Source: Bacillota bacterium
Lineage (GTDB): Bacteria > Bacillota > Clostridia > Lachnospirales > Lachnospiraceae
Reading direction: 5' to 3'
DNA length: 64,000 bases
Assembly: GCA_023390555.1 (NCBI GenBank)
Contig: JAEWCQ010000038.1
Span: forward strand, 10,748-74,747
The notes below the pieces were generated by a model that saw nothing but the letters and a program-made list of their open reading frames with translations, had not been told where the DNA came from and made no database searches. The position numbers and the translations under genes are program-made. Below are positions 41,196 through 50,908 of this stretch, piece by piece (positions within the stretch are counted from its first letter, which is position 1; each line of letters opens with the position of its first letter).

Positions 41196-42605
41196 ATGAA
41201 AAGAAAATTAGTATCACTCATGTTGATTGCTTCCATGACAGCAGCCATGGTTGCCGGATGTGGGAGTAGCAAGAACAACAATTCTGCAAATGATGCAAAT
41301 TCGTCAGCTGCAGACACGGAATCAGGAACTGACAAAACAGCTTCTTCTGGGGATGGATCTGTATACTACCTGAATTTTAAACCGGAGCAGGATGAACAAT
41401 GGCAGGATCTGGCAAAGAAATATACCGACGAAACAGGTGTTCCTGTAACGGTAGTAACAGCTGCATCTGGTACATATGAGCAGACCTTAAAGTCAGAAAT
41501 GGCAAAATCAGATGCACCTACCTTATTCCAGGTGAACGGACCGGTAGGTCTGGCAACATGGAAAGATTACTGTGCAGATCTTTCCGGCACAGAACTGTAC
41601 AAACATGTGAAGAGCGATGACTTCGTATTAAAAGACGGAGATGCAGTAGATGGAATTGCATACGTAATCGAAACTTACGGTCTGATTTACAACAAAACGG
41701 TCCTGAATGCTTATTGCAAAATGGATAACGCTGTTGTGAAATCAGTCGATGAAATCAACAGTTTTGACAAGTTAAAAGCAGTAGCAGATGATATCCAGTC
41801 ACGTCTCGCTGATGTAAGTGCAGCAGCCGGAGCTGATTATGACCTTCAGGGTGCATTCACTTCAGCTGGTATGGATTCCTCCTCTGACTGGAGATTTAAA
41901 ACACATCTTGCAAACCTTCCGATCTACTATGAATACAAAGCAGATGGAATTTCATCCACAGATGCAATTAAAGGAACTTACCTTGATAACTATAAAAATA
42001 TCTGGGATTTATATCTGGCAGATTCTACCTGTGACCCATCTATGATCGCTACAAAGACAGGCGATGATGCAACAGCAGAATTTGCATTGGGAAATGCAGT
42101 ATTCTATCAGAATGGTACCTGGGCTTATGGTGATATCATTGATGCAGGCTTATTACAGGATGCAGATCTTGGTATGATGCCAATCTATATCGGTGCTGAC
42201 GGTGAGGAGAACCAGGGACTTTGTACAGGTTCAGAGAACTACTGGTGTGTAAATAAAAATGCTTCGGATGAAGATATTCAGGCAACGGAAGACTTCTTAA
42301 ACTGGGTAGTCACAAGTGATGAGGGCCGTGATTCTGTAGCAAATGATATGGGATTTGTAACTCCGTTTGATACATTTGATGATGGATACACAGCAAGCAA
42401 CCCATTCATTGAAGCTGCAAACCAGTATATTGCAGATGGCAAGACCCCTGTATCATGGTGCTTTACTTCCATGCCATCTGAAACATGGAAAAATAATGTA
42501 GGCTCCGCTTTGACAGCATATGCATCCGGTACAGGTACATGGGATGACGTGAAAACTGCATTTGTTGACGGATGGGCTACCGAGTACGCTGCAGCAAATC
42601 AATAA
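41196..42605 (+). CDS. malE: maltose/maltodextrin ABC transporter substrate-binding lipoprotein
   Basis: Family 1 solute-binding protein, 469 residues. Lipobox VAGC gives a lipid-anchored surface protein; a Ser/Asn/Asp-rich linker follows. Sugar-binding features: QDLAKKYTDETGVPVTVVTA, YVIETYGLIYNKTVL, NGTWAYGDI. AGGAGG precedes the ATG. Permease, regulator and malQ neighbours plus the MalR-like operators point to maltodextrins; the ligand is inferred. Confidence 0.88.
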   Translation: MKRKLVSLMLIASMTAAMVAGCGSSKNNNSANDANSSAADTESGTDKTASSGDGSVYYLNFKPEQDEQWQDLAKKYTDETGVPVTVVTAASGTYEQTLKSEMAKSDAPTLFQVNGPVGLATWKDYCADLSGTELYKHVKSDDFVLKDGDAVDGIAYVIETYGLIYNKTVLNAYCKMDNAVVKSVDEINSFDKLKAVADDIQSRLADVSAAAGADYDLQGAFTSAGMDSSSDWRFKTHLANLPIYYEYKADGISSTDAIKGTYLDNYKNIWDLYLADSTCDPSMIATKTGDDATAEFALGNAVFYQNGTWAYGDIIDAGLLQDADLGMMPIYIGADGEENQGLCTGSENYWCVNKNASDEDIQATEDFLNWVVTSDEGRDSVANDMGFVTPFDTFDDGYTASNPFIEAANQYIADGKTPVSWCFTSMPSETWKNNVGSALTAYASGTGTWDDVKTAFVDGWATEYAAANQ

Positions 42606-42635
42606 ATCTTTGCAGAAAATTTAATTTGTAACAGT

Positions 42636-42664
42636 GGGGCGGGCGTGCATCGTCCGTCCCTTTT
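42636..42664 (+). terminator. intercistronic terminator-like hairpin after malE
   Basis: GGGGCGGGCG pairs with CGTCCGTCCC (two G-U pairs, TGCAT loop), followed by TTTTC. It would reduce readthrough or protect the malE message, giving more binding protein than permease. Confidence 0.75.
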
Positions 42665-42687
42665 CTAAAACAGAAAGGAAAATTATT

Positions 42688-43530
42688 ATGGAAAAATCTA
42701 TCAAAAAATATTTTCCCCTTTTTGCACTTCCAACCTTAGTTGCATTTACAATTGGTTTTATAATTCCTTTTATTATGGGTATCTATTTATCATTTTGTAA
42801 ATTTACAACTGTTACGGATGCAAAACTGATTGGTTTCTCAAATTATCTGAAAGTATTCAGTGATTCGACATTTGTACATTCGCTTTGGTATACCGCACTG
42901 TTTACGATTGTATCAGTAATTGCGATTAACTTTTTTGCATTTGTAATTGCGATGCTTTTAACAAAGGGAATTAAAGGTACGAATCTTTTCCGTACCGTAT
43001 TCTTTATGCCAAATCTGATTGGCGGTATTGTACTGGGATACATTTGGCAGTTGATTTTCAATGGAATTCTGGCACACTTCAACCGCACGCTTGTGTACAG
43101 TGAAACATATGGCTTCTGGGGACTGGTAATTCTGATGTGCTGGCAGCAGGTGGGTTATATGATGATCATCTATATCGCAGGGATTCAGAATATTCCGGGA
43201 GAATTGATTGAAGCGGCTAAGATTGACGGAGCAACAAACTGGCAGGTATTAAAAAGCGTGACGATTCCGATGATCATGCCGTCTATTACAATCTGCACGT
43301 TCCTGACACTGACCAACGGGTTTAAGCTCTTTGACCAGAACCTGGCTCTGACAGCCGGTGAACCGGCAAAGATGTCACAGATGCTGGCACTCAATATCTA
43401 CGATACTTTCTATGGAAGAAATGGATGGGAAGGTGTCGGACAGGCAAAGGCCGTTATTTTCTTTATTCTGGTTGCCGTAATTGCCATCATCCAGAATACG
43501 CTTTCGAGACGTAAGGAGGTGCAGCAGTAA
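42688..43530 (+). CDS. malF: sugar ABC transporter permease (MalF type)
   Basis: Membrane channel subunit, 280 residues, six helices, from ATG 42688 with GAAAGGAAAA upstream; an upstream in-frame ATG lies in the hairpin and is rejected. Coupling loop EAAKIDGATNWQVLKSVTIPMIMP is the sugar-permease EAA motif. Its stop overlaps the start of the next permease. It forms a heterodimer with the next product. Confidence 0.9.
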   Translation: MEKSIKKYFPLFALPTLVAFTIGFIIPFIMGIYLSFCKFTTVTDAKLIGFSNYLKVFSDSTFVHSLWYTALFTIVSVIAINFFAFVIAMLLTKGIKGTNLFRTVFFMPNLIGGIVLGYIWQLIFNGILAHFNRTLVYSETYGFWGLVILMCWQQVGYMMIIYIAGIQNIPGELIEAAKIDGATNWQVLKSVTIPMIMPSITICTFLTLTNGFKLFDQNLALTAGEPAKMSQMLALNIYDTFYGRNGWEGVGQAKAVIFFILVAVIAIIQNTLSRRKEVQQ

Positions 43531-44414
43531 TGAATCATTTGAGAAAAACAAAACACGGCGGTGTTATGACAGTTATCTTTTCCCTGCTTAGCATCATCTA
43601 TGTTTTACCGATTCTGATCGTTATTATGAACTCCTTTAAATTAAAGGCATACATCAACCGTTATCCGTTCCGTTTCGGCGCAAATTCTATCGCAGAGGGC
43701 TGGGATCGCTTCGTTGCAGGAGTGCAAAGAGCCTTTGTCGGATTAGAAAATTATACAGAAGGAATAAAAAAGATTGATTTCTTTCGCGCTTTTGGTTATT
43801 CTTTGTTTATAACAATATGCTCAGTAGCTGTAATCATACTATGTACCTCTATGTGTGCATGGTATATCACAAGAGTACGGAACAGCCTGACAAGAGGAAT
43901 CTACATGTTATGCCTTTTTTCCATGATCGTGCCATTTCAGATGGTTATGTTCACGTTATCCAAATTGGCAAATATGCTTCACCTCGGTAATCCGGTGGGA
44001 ATTATTCTGGTTTACCTGGGATTTGGCGCGGGACTAGCAGTATTTATGTTCTGCGGTTTTGTGAAAAGTATTCCGCTTGAAATCGAAGAAGCTGCCATGA
44101 TAGACGGGTGCAATCCGATTCAGACATTTTTCCAGGTTGTATTTCCAATCTTGAAACCTACGGCAATTACTGTTGCAATATTGCAGGCAATGTGGATCTG
44201 GAACGATTATCTGCTGCCATATCTGGTACTGGATATAAAGAGATTCAAGACAATTCCGATTGCAATCCAGTATCTGAAAGGCGGATATGGTTCGATTGAC
44301 TGGGGCGCCATGATGGCTATGCTGGTATTGGCGATCATCCCGATTATTGTTTTTTATATTGCCTGTCAAAAATATATTATTGAAGGTGTCGTAGCCGGAG
44401 CAGTCAAGGGCTAA
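43530..44414 (+). CDS. malG: sugar ABC transporter permease (MalG type)
   Basis: Second permease subunit, 294 residues, six helices. EAA loop EEAAMIDGCNPIQTFFQVVFPILKP. No ATPase gene lies in this cluster, so a shared MsmX/MalK-type ATPase elsewhere must drive it, as is common in Firmicutes. Confidence 0.9.
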   Translation: MNHLRKTKHGGVMTVIFSLLSIIYVLPILIVIMNSFKLKAYINRYPFRFGANSIAEGWDRFVAGVQRAFVGLENYTEGIKKIDFFRAFGYSLFITICSVAVIILCTSMCAWYITRVRNSLTRGIYMLCLFSMIVPFQMVMFTLSKLANMLHLGNPVGIILVYLGFGAGLAVFMFCGFVKSIPLEIEEAAMIDGCNPIQTFFQVVFPILKPTAITVAILQAMWIWNDYLLPYLVLDIKRFKTIPIAIQYLKGGYGSIDWGAMMAMLVLAIIPIIVFYIACQKYIIEGVVAGAVKG

Positions 44415-44435
44415 ACATCGGAATAGGATAGAATA

Positions 44436-45446
44436 GTGACAATAAAAGACATTGCAAGGGAATCCGGTTATTCTGTCAGCACAGTATCCCGTGTTCTGAA
44501 TAACCGGCGGGATGTAAGTCCGGAAGCGAAAAAGAAAATTGATGAAATTGTAGCTGTGCATAACTTTGTGCCAAATAACAATGCGAAGCATTTAAAGCAG
44601 ATTACTTCCAAAACAATTATTGCCATGGTCAAGGGTCATTCCAACATGCTCTTTTTTGATATCGTAGAAGAGATTCAAAAGACCGTGGAAAAATCAAAAT
44701 ACACTTTGGAAGTTTCTTACCTCGATGAAGATGATAACGAGGTGGAACAGGCACTGATTCTGTGCAGAGAGAGAAAACCGCTTGGGCTCCTGTTTCTTGG
44801 AGGTAACCCTCAGCTTTTTCAGGAGGGATTTAAAAGTATTAAGGTTCCGAGCGTGCTCGTGACAACAGACAGTTCCCGGCTGAGTTTCCAGAATCTGTCC
44901 AGTGTGACAACCGATGATATTTCCGCATCCGAGTGTGCGGTGGATTATCTGATTCAAAGCGGGCATCAGAAGATCGGAATCATAGGGGGTGACAAATCCT
45001 CCTTTAATACCAGTAGCCAGCGTTATCAGGGATGCCTGAACAGTTTTGAAAAAAACCGTATCCCTTTTTTGGAGGAGAAGCAGTTTGTCAAGGCGAGGTT
45101 TGCCTATGACAGTGCTTACCGAGCAATGAATCATTTACTTGAAAAAGCGCCGGATATCACGGCCGTATTTGCAATGAGTGATGTAATGGCAATCGGAGCA
45201 ATTCGTGCAATTTTGGATGCACATCTTGAGGTACCGAAAGATATTTCAGTCATAGGATTTGATGGAATCGCAATGGCAGATTATGCGAATCCAAAGCTGA
45301 CAACAATTCGACAGCAGTATAAGACGATTGCATCGCGCAGCGTTGAGATTCTTTTCAATGCAATAGACTTAAAGACTTCTGCAGTTCACGAGATAATACC
45401 ATTCGAATTAGCTTGCGGGGAAAGTGTTAGAAAAGTTTTAAAATGA
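44436..45446 (+). CDS. malR: LacI-family transcriptional regulator (MalR-like)
   Basis: Sugar-responsive repressor, 336 residues. Start is GTG 44436, giving the standard LacI N-terminus MTIKDIARESGYSVSTVSRVLNN (HTH, residues 1-24), hinge, then periplasmic-binding-like sensor (SVTTDDISASECAVDYLIQSGHQKIGIIGG; VIGFDGIAMADY). It lies between the permease genes and malQ. The operators at 41123-41162 are the likely target. Confidence 0.9.
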   Translation: MTIKDIARESGYSVSTVSRVLNNRRDVSPEAKKKIDEIVAVHNFVPNNNAKHLKQITSKTIIAMVKGHSNMLFFDIVEEIQKTVEKSKYTLEVSYLDEDDNEVEQALILCRERKPLGLLFLGGNPQLFQEGFKSIKVPSVLVTTDSSRLSFQNLSSVTTDDISASECAVDYLIQSGHQKIGIIGGDKSSFNTSSQRYQGCLNSFEKNRIPFLEEKQFVKARFAYDSAYRAMNHLLEKAPDITAVFAMSDVMAIGAIRAILDAHLEVPKDISVIGFDGIAMADYANPKLTTIRQQYKTIASRSVEILFNAIDLKTSAVHEIIPFELACGESVRKVLK

Positions 45447-45477
45447 GGAAAAAGATTATGCAGGAGGAAATTTGGTT

Positions 45478-46995
45478 ATGAGAACTAGCGGCATATTAAT
45501 GCATATCTCATCACTTCCGTCACCATACGGAATAGGAACAATGGGAAAAGAGGCAAGAAAATTTGTAGATTTTCTGGAGAAATCATCACAGACATACTGG
45601 CAGATTTTACCGGTAAATCCAACAAGCTATGGGGATTCACCCTATCAGTCATTTTCCAGCTTCGCAGGCAACCCGTATTTTATCGATTTGGAATATTTAT
45701 GTAAAGAAAAATTGCTTACCCGCAAAGAATGCGATTCGTTTGTCTGGGGACAAAATCCGAATTACATAGATTATGGCGTACTTTATGAAAATCGGTTCCC
45801 GCTTTTAAAAATTGCATACGCGCGATTCAAAAAGAAGGTGCCGGGGGATTTTGCGCAATTCTGTGAGAGTCAGAAGGAATGGCTGGAGGATTTTGCACTG
45901 TTTATGGCATTAAAGGATGCAAACGGCGGAGCCTCCTGGCTTGAGTGGAAGAAAGATTTGAGATTCCGTAAGCCGCAGGCACTGGAAGAGGCCACAGAGA
46001 CCTATGCGGACGACATCCAATTTTGGAAGATGCTGCAATATCTGTTTTTTGAGCAGTGGAACATCCTGAAAGCATATGCAAATCATAAGGGAATTCAGAT
46101 CATTGGCGATGTCCCGATTTACGTTGCACTGGACAGTGCAGATGTGTGGGCGAATCCTTCCCAGTTCTACCTGGATAAGGATCTCAAACCGATCGATGTA
46201 TCCGGATGCCCGCCGGATGCTTTTTCCGAAGACGGACAACTTTGGGGAAACCCGTTATTTCGCTGGGATGTGATGAAAGAAGACGGTTATGAATGGTGGA
46301 CCAATCGGGTTGCATTTATGTCTAAGTTATATGATATTGTAAGAATCGACCATTTCCGCGGATTTGATTCCTATTATGCGATTCCGGCAAAGGATGACAC
46401 CGCAAGAAACGGAGAATGGCGTGAGGGACCGGGTATGGATCTGTTCCATGTCCTGGAAAAGAAGCTTGGCAAATTAAATATTATCGTGGAAGATCTTGGA
46501 TATCTGACTCCTTCGGTAATCAAACTTGTGGAAGATTGCGGATTCCCGGGAATGAAGGTTCTGCAGTTTGCGTTCGATACGAGAGAAGATGGAGATTATC
46601 TTCCACATAACTATGAAAAGCATTGTGTGGTTTATACTGGCACTCATGATAACGATACCATACTTGGCTGGTTTCAGACAGCGCCGAAACAAAGCGTCAA
46701 ATATGCAAAAGAGTATTTGTGTCTCAGCACAGAAGAAGGCTATAACTGGGGCATGATGCGCGGTGCGTGGTCGAGTGTCGGCAATATGGCAATTGTTCCG
46801 ATGCAGGATATCCTTGGTATCGGAAGCGAGGGCCGTATGAACATACCGTCTACGCTCGGAATAAACTGGATGTGGCGTGCGGTGGATGGACAGATAACAA
46901 ACAGACTTGCAAAAAAAATCTACCACTATATGGAAGCTTATGGGCGTAAAAGAAAAGTGGAAGAAATGAATGACAAAGTAGAAGAAGAGCAGTAA
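45478..46995 (+). CDS. malQ: 4-alpha-glucanotransferase (amylomaltase)
   Basis: GH77 disproportionating enzyme that processes imported maltodextrins. 505 residues from ATG 45478 with AGGAGG at usual distance (TTG 45472 is too close). Motifs: MHISSLPSPYGIG, GDSPYQSFSSFAGNP, IGDVPIYVALDSADVW, nucleophile Asp in VRIDHFRGF, acid Glu in IVEDLGYLTP, and GTHDNDTILGW. A terminator closes the mal operon. Confidence 0.95.
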   Translation: MRTSGILMHISSLPSPYGIGTMGKEARKFVDFLEKSSQTYWQILPVNPTSYGDSPYQSFSSFAGNPYFIDLEYLCKEKLLTRKECDSFVWGQNPNYIDYGVLYENRFPLLKIAYARFKKKVPGDFAQFCESQKEWLEDFALFMALKDANGGASWLEWKKDLRFRKPQALEEATETYADDIQFWKMLQYLFFEQWNILKAYANHKGIQIIGDVPIYVALDSADVWANPSQFYLDKDLKPIDVSGCPPDAFSEDGQLWGNPLFRWDVMKEDGYEWWTNRVAFMSKLYDIVRIDHFRGFDSYYAIPAKDDTARNGEWREGPGMDLFHVLEKKLGKLNIIVEDLGYLTPSVIKLVEDCGFPGMKVLQFAFDTREDGDYLPHNYEKHCVVYTGTHDNDTILGWFQTAPKQSVKYAKEYLCLSTEEGYNWGMMRGAWSSVGNMAIVPMQDILGIGSEGRMNIPSTLGINWMWRAVDGQITNRLAKKIYHYMEAYGRKRKVEEMNDKVEEEQ

Positions 46996-47002
46996 AATAG
47001 AA

Positions 47003-47040
47003 AAAGGAAGACGTTACTGGAAAGTATCGTCTTCCTTTCC
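47003..47040 (+). terminator. terminator of the mal operon
   Basis: AAAGGAAGACG pairs with CGTCTTCCTTT around a 14-nt loop, with an A-run before and TTTCC after. Confidence 0.75.
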
Positions 47041-47076
47041 TGTATGGGAATTATTTCAGTGAAAGTGTGGGGAAGC

Positions 47077-48000
47077 ATGTACTATTTTATTGTGAATAAG
47101 ACGTCCGGAAGCGGAAAATCAGTCAAAGTATGGAAGGAAGTAGAACAGGAGTTAAAAAACAGAAAAATCCACTATCGTGCCTATGAGACAAATCATAAGG
47201 GGCATGCAGGGAAACTGGCGGATCGGATCTGCAAAAAAGAAGAGGAGCGCATTTATCTGATTGTAGTCGGCGGGGATGGAACCGTCAATGAAGTGCTCAA
47301 TGGTATGCATCATTTTGATAAGATTGTTTTCGGCTATATCCCAACCGGGTCCGGCAATGATTTTGCAAGAGGTATGAAGATTCAGGGAAAGCCAAAGGAA
47401 AATCTGATTCGGATTTTGGAAGAAAAGCAGATTGTACCGACCGATATCGGAGAAGTCTGGTGGAAGGGCTGCAGAAAAAAACGCCTGTTTGCCATCAGTT
47501 CCGGTGTCGGCATCGATGCCGATGTATGTAAGCAGGCGTTGCAGTCACGCTTAAAAAAGGTGCTCAATAAGATCGGGCTTGGTTCTCTGACCTATCTCTG
47601 TTTGGCTGTAAAGTCATTGTTTACAATGCCGACGACTACTGCAAGCGTGACATTTGATGATACAACAGTCCGGCATTTTGAAAAGATGATATTTATTGCG
47701 GGAATGAACCAGCCTTATGAGGGTGGCGGGATTCCCATGGCACCGAATGCTTCCGCGGCAGATGGAAAACTGTCCGTCTGTTGCGTATGGGGAATTCCAA
47801 GATATAAAGCATTTTTCCTGCTTCCATTTCTGATGTTCGGGAAGCAGGAGAAAATCAAAGGTTTTGAAGTGATTGAATGCCGGAAATTTGATGTGCATAT
47901 TGCGCAGAAGATGGTTCTGCATGCCGATGGAGAGTATTGCAGCGAGGTGCAGGATATGAAGTTCGCATGTTTGCCGGAAAAGCTGAAAATCATATTATAA
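47077..48000 (+). CDS. diacylglycerol kinase family lipid kinase
   Basis: DagK/YegS-type kinase of the DAGK catalytic-domain family, 307 residues from ATG 47077 (GGGGAAGC upstream; the in-frame ATG at 47044 is less well placed). ATP-binding motif VVGGDGTVNEVLNGM and PTGSGNDFARG, then the C-terminal beta-sandwich with VLHADGEY. Probable role in phosphatidic acid or lipoteichoic acid precursor recycling; the lipid substrate cannot be told. Confidence 0.9.
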   Translation: MYYFIVNKTSGSGKSVKVWKEVEQELKNRKIHYRAYETNHKGHAGKLADRICKKEEERIYLIVVGGDGTVNEVLNGMHHFDKIVFGYIPTGSGNDFARGMKIQGKPKENLIRILEEKQIVPTDIGEVWWKGCRKKRLFAISSGVGIDADVCKQALQSRLKKVLNKIGLGSLTYLCLAVKSLFTMPTTTASVTFDDTTVRHFEKMIFIAGMNQPYEGGGIPMAPNASAADGKLSVCCVWGIPRYKAFFLLPFLMFGKQEKIKGFEVIECRKFDVHIAQKMVLHADGEYCSEVQDMKFACLPEKLKIIL

Positions 48001-48004
48001 AAAG

Positions 48005-48033
48005 GTCTAAAAGAAATACCCTTTTCATACAAT
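48005..48033 (+). promoter_or_regulatory. sigma-E-type sporulation promoter
   Basis: CATACAAT at 48026-48033 is the consensus sigma-E -10. A weak -35 (GTCTAAA, 48005-48011) lies 14 bases upstream, the usual sigma-E spacing. spoIVA is a known mother-cell sigma-E target. Confidence 0.75.
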
Positions 48034-48090
48034 ATATCAAAATAGCCATGCAGAATACAGGGCATAAGATTGTATGGAAGGGGTATATTT

Positions 48091-49578
48091 ATGGACAATT
48101 TTAATACAGGTACCTATGATATGTATCGGGATATCAGTGCCCGGACCAATGGTGAAATCTACATTGGTATCATTGGGGCTGTGAGAACCGGAAAGTCGTC
48201 CTTCATCAAACGATTTATGGAGTTGATGGTACTTCCGTTTATGGAAGATGAGAACAGTAAGGCAAGGGCCATTGATGAGATGCCGCAGGCAGCTCAGGGC
48301 AAGACCATTATGACAACGGAGCCAAAATTCATTCCAAAGGATGCGGCACAAATTAATCTTGGAGATGATGCGCAGGTAAAAGTACGGCTGATCGATTGTG
48401 TCGGATATATGGTGGAAGGTGCATCCGGTCATCTGGAAAACGGCGTGGAACGGATGGTGAAGACCCCCTGGTTCGATCATGAAATACCGTTTACACAGGC
48501 AGCAGAGATTGGAACGAAGAAAGTCATCAATGACCATGCAACCATTGGAATCGTTGTGACAGCAGATGGAAGTTTTACCGATATTCCAAGGCAGAACTAT
48601 GTAAAAGGGGAGGAAGAAACGGTTAAAGAGCTGAAAAAGATCGGCAAACCGTTTGTTATTCTGCTCAATTCCGTAAAGCCGTACAGCGACGAGACCGTAA
48701 AACTGGCGGATGAATTAAAAGAAAAGTATCAGGTCAGTGTATTTCCGGTCAACTGTGAGCAGCTTCGCAAAGAAGATGTCAATACGATCATGAAGGGAAT
48801 TCTCTACGAATTTCCGGTTGCAAAGATCGATTTCTTTCTTCCGAAGTGGGTGGAAATGCTGGACGGAAATAACCGGATCAAACAGAATGTGGTTGAGAAT
48901 GCCAAAAAGGTAATGAATGAAATTACCTATACAAAGGATGCGGTCGGGTACAACTTCGAACCGGAGGGCGAATTTATCACGCGCATGAAACTCGACGGCA
49001 TGCAGCTGGAAAATGGAACGGCATCAGTACATATGGACATCGACGATAAATATTATTATGAAAATATGAGTGAACTTACAGGGATTGAGGTGAACGGCGA
49101 ATATCAGCTCATTTCCATGATCAAAGAGCTGGCCGCAAAGCATAAGGAATATGAGCAGGTTGCAGATGCAATGCAGGCTGTCCGGATGAAAGGATATGGT
49201 GTGGTGACACCGCAATTATCGGATATTCGGATGGAGGAGCCCGTACTCATCCGCCACGGTAACAAGTTTGGCGTAAAAATGAAGGCAATTTCACCGTCTG
49301 TCCATATGATTAAGGCAAATATTGAAACAGAGATCGCGCCCATCGTTGGCAGTGAGGAACAGGCAAATGATCTTATCAATTATATTAAAGATGGACAGAA
49401 GACAGCGGAAGGTGTATGGAGTACGAATATTTTCGGCAAATCGGTCGGTGAACTGATGGAAGACGGTATCCGCAGTAAGATATCAATGATGGACGATGAA
49501 AGTCAGCTGAAACTGCAGGATACGATGCAGAAAATTGTCAACGACAGCAATGGCGGGCTTGTATGTATTATCATCTGA
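48091..49578 (+). CDS. spoIVA: stage IV sporulation protein A
   Basis: Spore coat morphogenetic ATPase that polymerises on the forespore surface in the mother cell. 495 residues from ATG 48091 (GGAAGGGG upstream), starting with the typical YDMYRDISARTNGEIYIGI. Walker A GAVRTGKSS (29-37), DCVGYMVEGASGH, and a conserved C-terminus ending GGLVCIII. Its presence shows that the host lineage has the endospore programme. Confidence 0.97.
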   Translation: MDNFNTGTYDMYRDISARTNGEIYIGIIGAVRTGKSSFIKRFMELMVLPFMEDENSKARAIDEMPQAAQGKTIMTTEPKFIPKDAAQINLGDDAQVKVRLIDCVGYMVEGASGHLENGVERMVKTPWFDHEIPFTQAAEIGTKKVINDHATIGIVVTADGSFTDIPRQNYVKGEEETVKELKKIGKPFVILLNSVKPYSDETVKLADELKEKYQVSVFPVNCEQLRKEDVNTIMKGILYEFPVAKIDFFLPKWVEMLDGNNRIKQNVVENAKKVMNEITYTKDAVGYNFEPEGEFITRMKLDGMQLENGTASVHMDIDDKYYYENMSELTGIEVNGEYQLISMIKELAAKHKEYEQVADAMQAVRMKGYGVVTPQLSDIRMEEPVLIRHGNKFGVKMKAISPSVHMIKANIETEIAPIVGSEEQANDLINYIKDGQKTAEGVWSTNIFGKSVGELMEDGIRSKISMMDDESQLKLQDTMQKIVNDSNGGLVCIII

Positions 49579-49611
49579 TTTCCCGAAAGAAAAGCAGATT
49601 GTCCATTTTGG

Positions 49612-49653
49612 CAACAGGTAAAGTATGAAAGCATGCTTACCTGTTGTTTTTTT
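49612..49653 (+). terminator. terminator after spoIVA
   Basis: CAACAGGTAA pairs with TTACCTGTTG around a loop that itself can pair (GTATG/CATGC), followed by TTTTTTT. Confidence 0.85.
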
Positions 49654-49703
49654 GCCGGGAAAGTAAATTCTTTGTAAAAAATCAGAACTTTCGGGACAGG
49701 AAC

Positions 49704-49732
49704 TTGAAACGGAAAAGAGAATGGTATATGAT
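49704..49732 (+). promoter_or_regulatory. promoter of the pheA-ppk operon
   Basis: TTGAAA (49704-49709) and TATGAT (49727-49732) with a 17-bp spacer, 24 bases before the pheA start codon. Confidence 0.75.
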
Positions 49733-49756
49733 AGTAAAAAACTAAAGGTGGCAGAC

Positions 49757-50887
49757 ATGAGAGACTTATTCGAGATAAGAAATGAAATAGATGAAGTGGA
49801 TGCACAGCTTGTTTCATTATATGAAAAACGAATGAAATTGGCGGAACAGGTTGCAGAATATAAGATTTCCGTGGGTAAAAAAGTATTTGACCGGGAGAGG
49901 GAAGAGACAAAGCTGAAAAAAGTGGCGGAACTTGCGGGAGATCCGTTTGCCAGAAACGGTGTGATGGAGCTGTTTGAACAGATTATGAGCATGAGCCGCA
50001 AGCGGCAGTACCAGCTTTTGACGGAGCATGGGATTTTGGCCAAAACAGATTTTACCGAGGTGGAAAAGCTTCCGCAGGAACAGGTGAAAATCGTGTTCCA
50101 GGGAGAGGAAGGTGCAAACAGTCAGATTGCGATGCATGCGTATTTTGGTGAGGACGTGGAAAGCTGTCATGTGGAGACATGGCGCGATGCCATGGAGGCA
50201 ATTGCAGGAGGAACTGCGGATTATGCCGTGCTTCCGATTGAAAATTCATCTGCGGGAATCGTATCGGAAAATTATGATCTGCTGATGGAATATGACAATG
50301 TAATAGTCGGAGAACAGATTTTGAAAATAGATCACTGCCTGCTTGGACTGCCGGAGGCAGAATTGTCGGATATCAAGCGTGTCTATTCACATCCGCAGGC
50401 ATTGATGCAGTGCAGTAAATATTTGGAGGAACACCGCTGCTGGGATAAACACAGTGTAAAAAATACCGCAGTGGCTGCAAAAAAGATAAAAGAAGACGGA
50501 GATCTCTCGCAGGCTGCAATTGCAAGCAAACCGAATGCGGAAATCTATGGGCTTAAGATTTTAAAAGAAGAATTTCAGAATAATGTAAATAACAGCACGA
50601 GATTTGTCATTGTGAGCCGGAAAAAACTGTTTGTGACCACTGCGGATAAAATTAGTATCTGTTTTGAGATACCGCACGAAAGCGGCTCTCTGTATCATAT
50701 GCTTTCCCATATTATTTACAATAACCTGAACATGAATAAGATTGAATCCCGGCCGATTCAGGGAAAGAACTGGGAATATCGATTCTTTATCGATTTTGAA
50801 GGAAACTTAAATGACGGGGCGGTACAGAATGCACTGCGGGGAATTGTGGAAGAGGCAGCCCGGCTGCGTGTTCTGGGAAACTATTAA
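49757..50887 (+). CDS. pheA: bifunctional chorismate mutase / prephenate dehydratase
   Basis: P-protein of phenylalanine synthesis, 376 residues from ATG 49757 (AAGGTGG upstream). Residues 1-90: AroQ chorismate mutase (EIRNEIDEVDAQLVSLYEKR, EYKISVGKKVFDREREE). Residues about 110-280: prephenate dehydratase (FQGEEGANSQIAMHAYFG, VLPIENSSAGIV, VYSHPQALMQCSKYL, NSTRFVIV). Residues about 295-376: ACT regulatory domain (FEIPHESGSLYHMLSHI, ESRPIQGKNWEYRFFIDFEG). No Phe T-box or attenuator is visible. It heads an operon with polyphosphate genes. Confidence 0.96.
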   Translation: MRDLFEIRNEIDEVDAQLVSLYEKRMKLAEQVAEYKISVGKKVFDREREETKLKKVAELAGDPFARNGVMELFEQIMSMSRKRQYQLLTEHGILAKTDFTEVEKLPQEQVKIVFQGEEGANSQIAMHAYFGEDVESCHVETWRDAMEAIAGGTADYAVLPIENSSAGIVSENYDLLMEYDNVIVGEQILKIDHCLLGLPEAELSDIKRVYSHPQALMQCSKYLEEHRCWDKHSVKNTAVAAKKIKEDGDLSQAAIASKPNAEIYGLKILKEEFQNNVNNSTRFVIVSRKKLFVTTADKISICFEIPHESGSLYHMLSHIIYNNLNMNKIESRPIQGKNWEYRFFIDFEGNLNDGAVQNALRGIVEEAARLRVLGNY

Positions 50888-50908
50888 GGATAAATAAAAG
50901 GAGACATC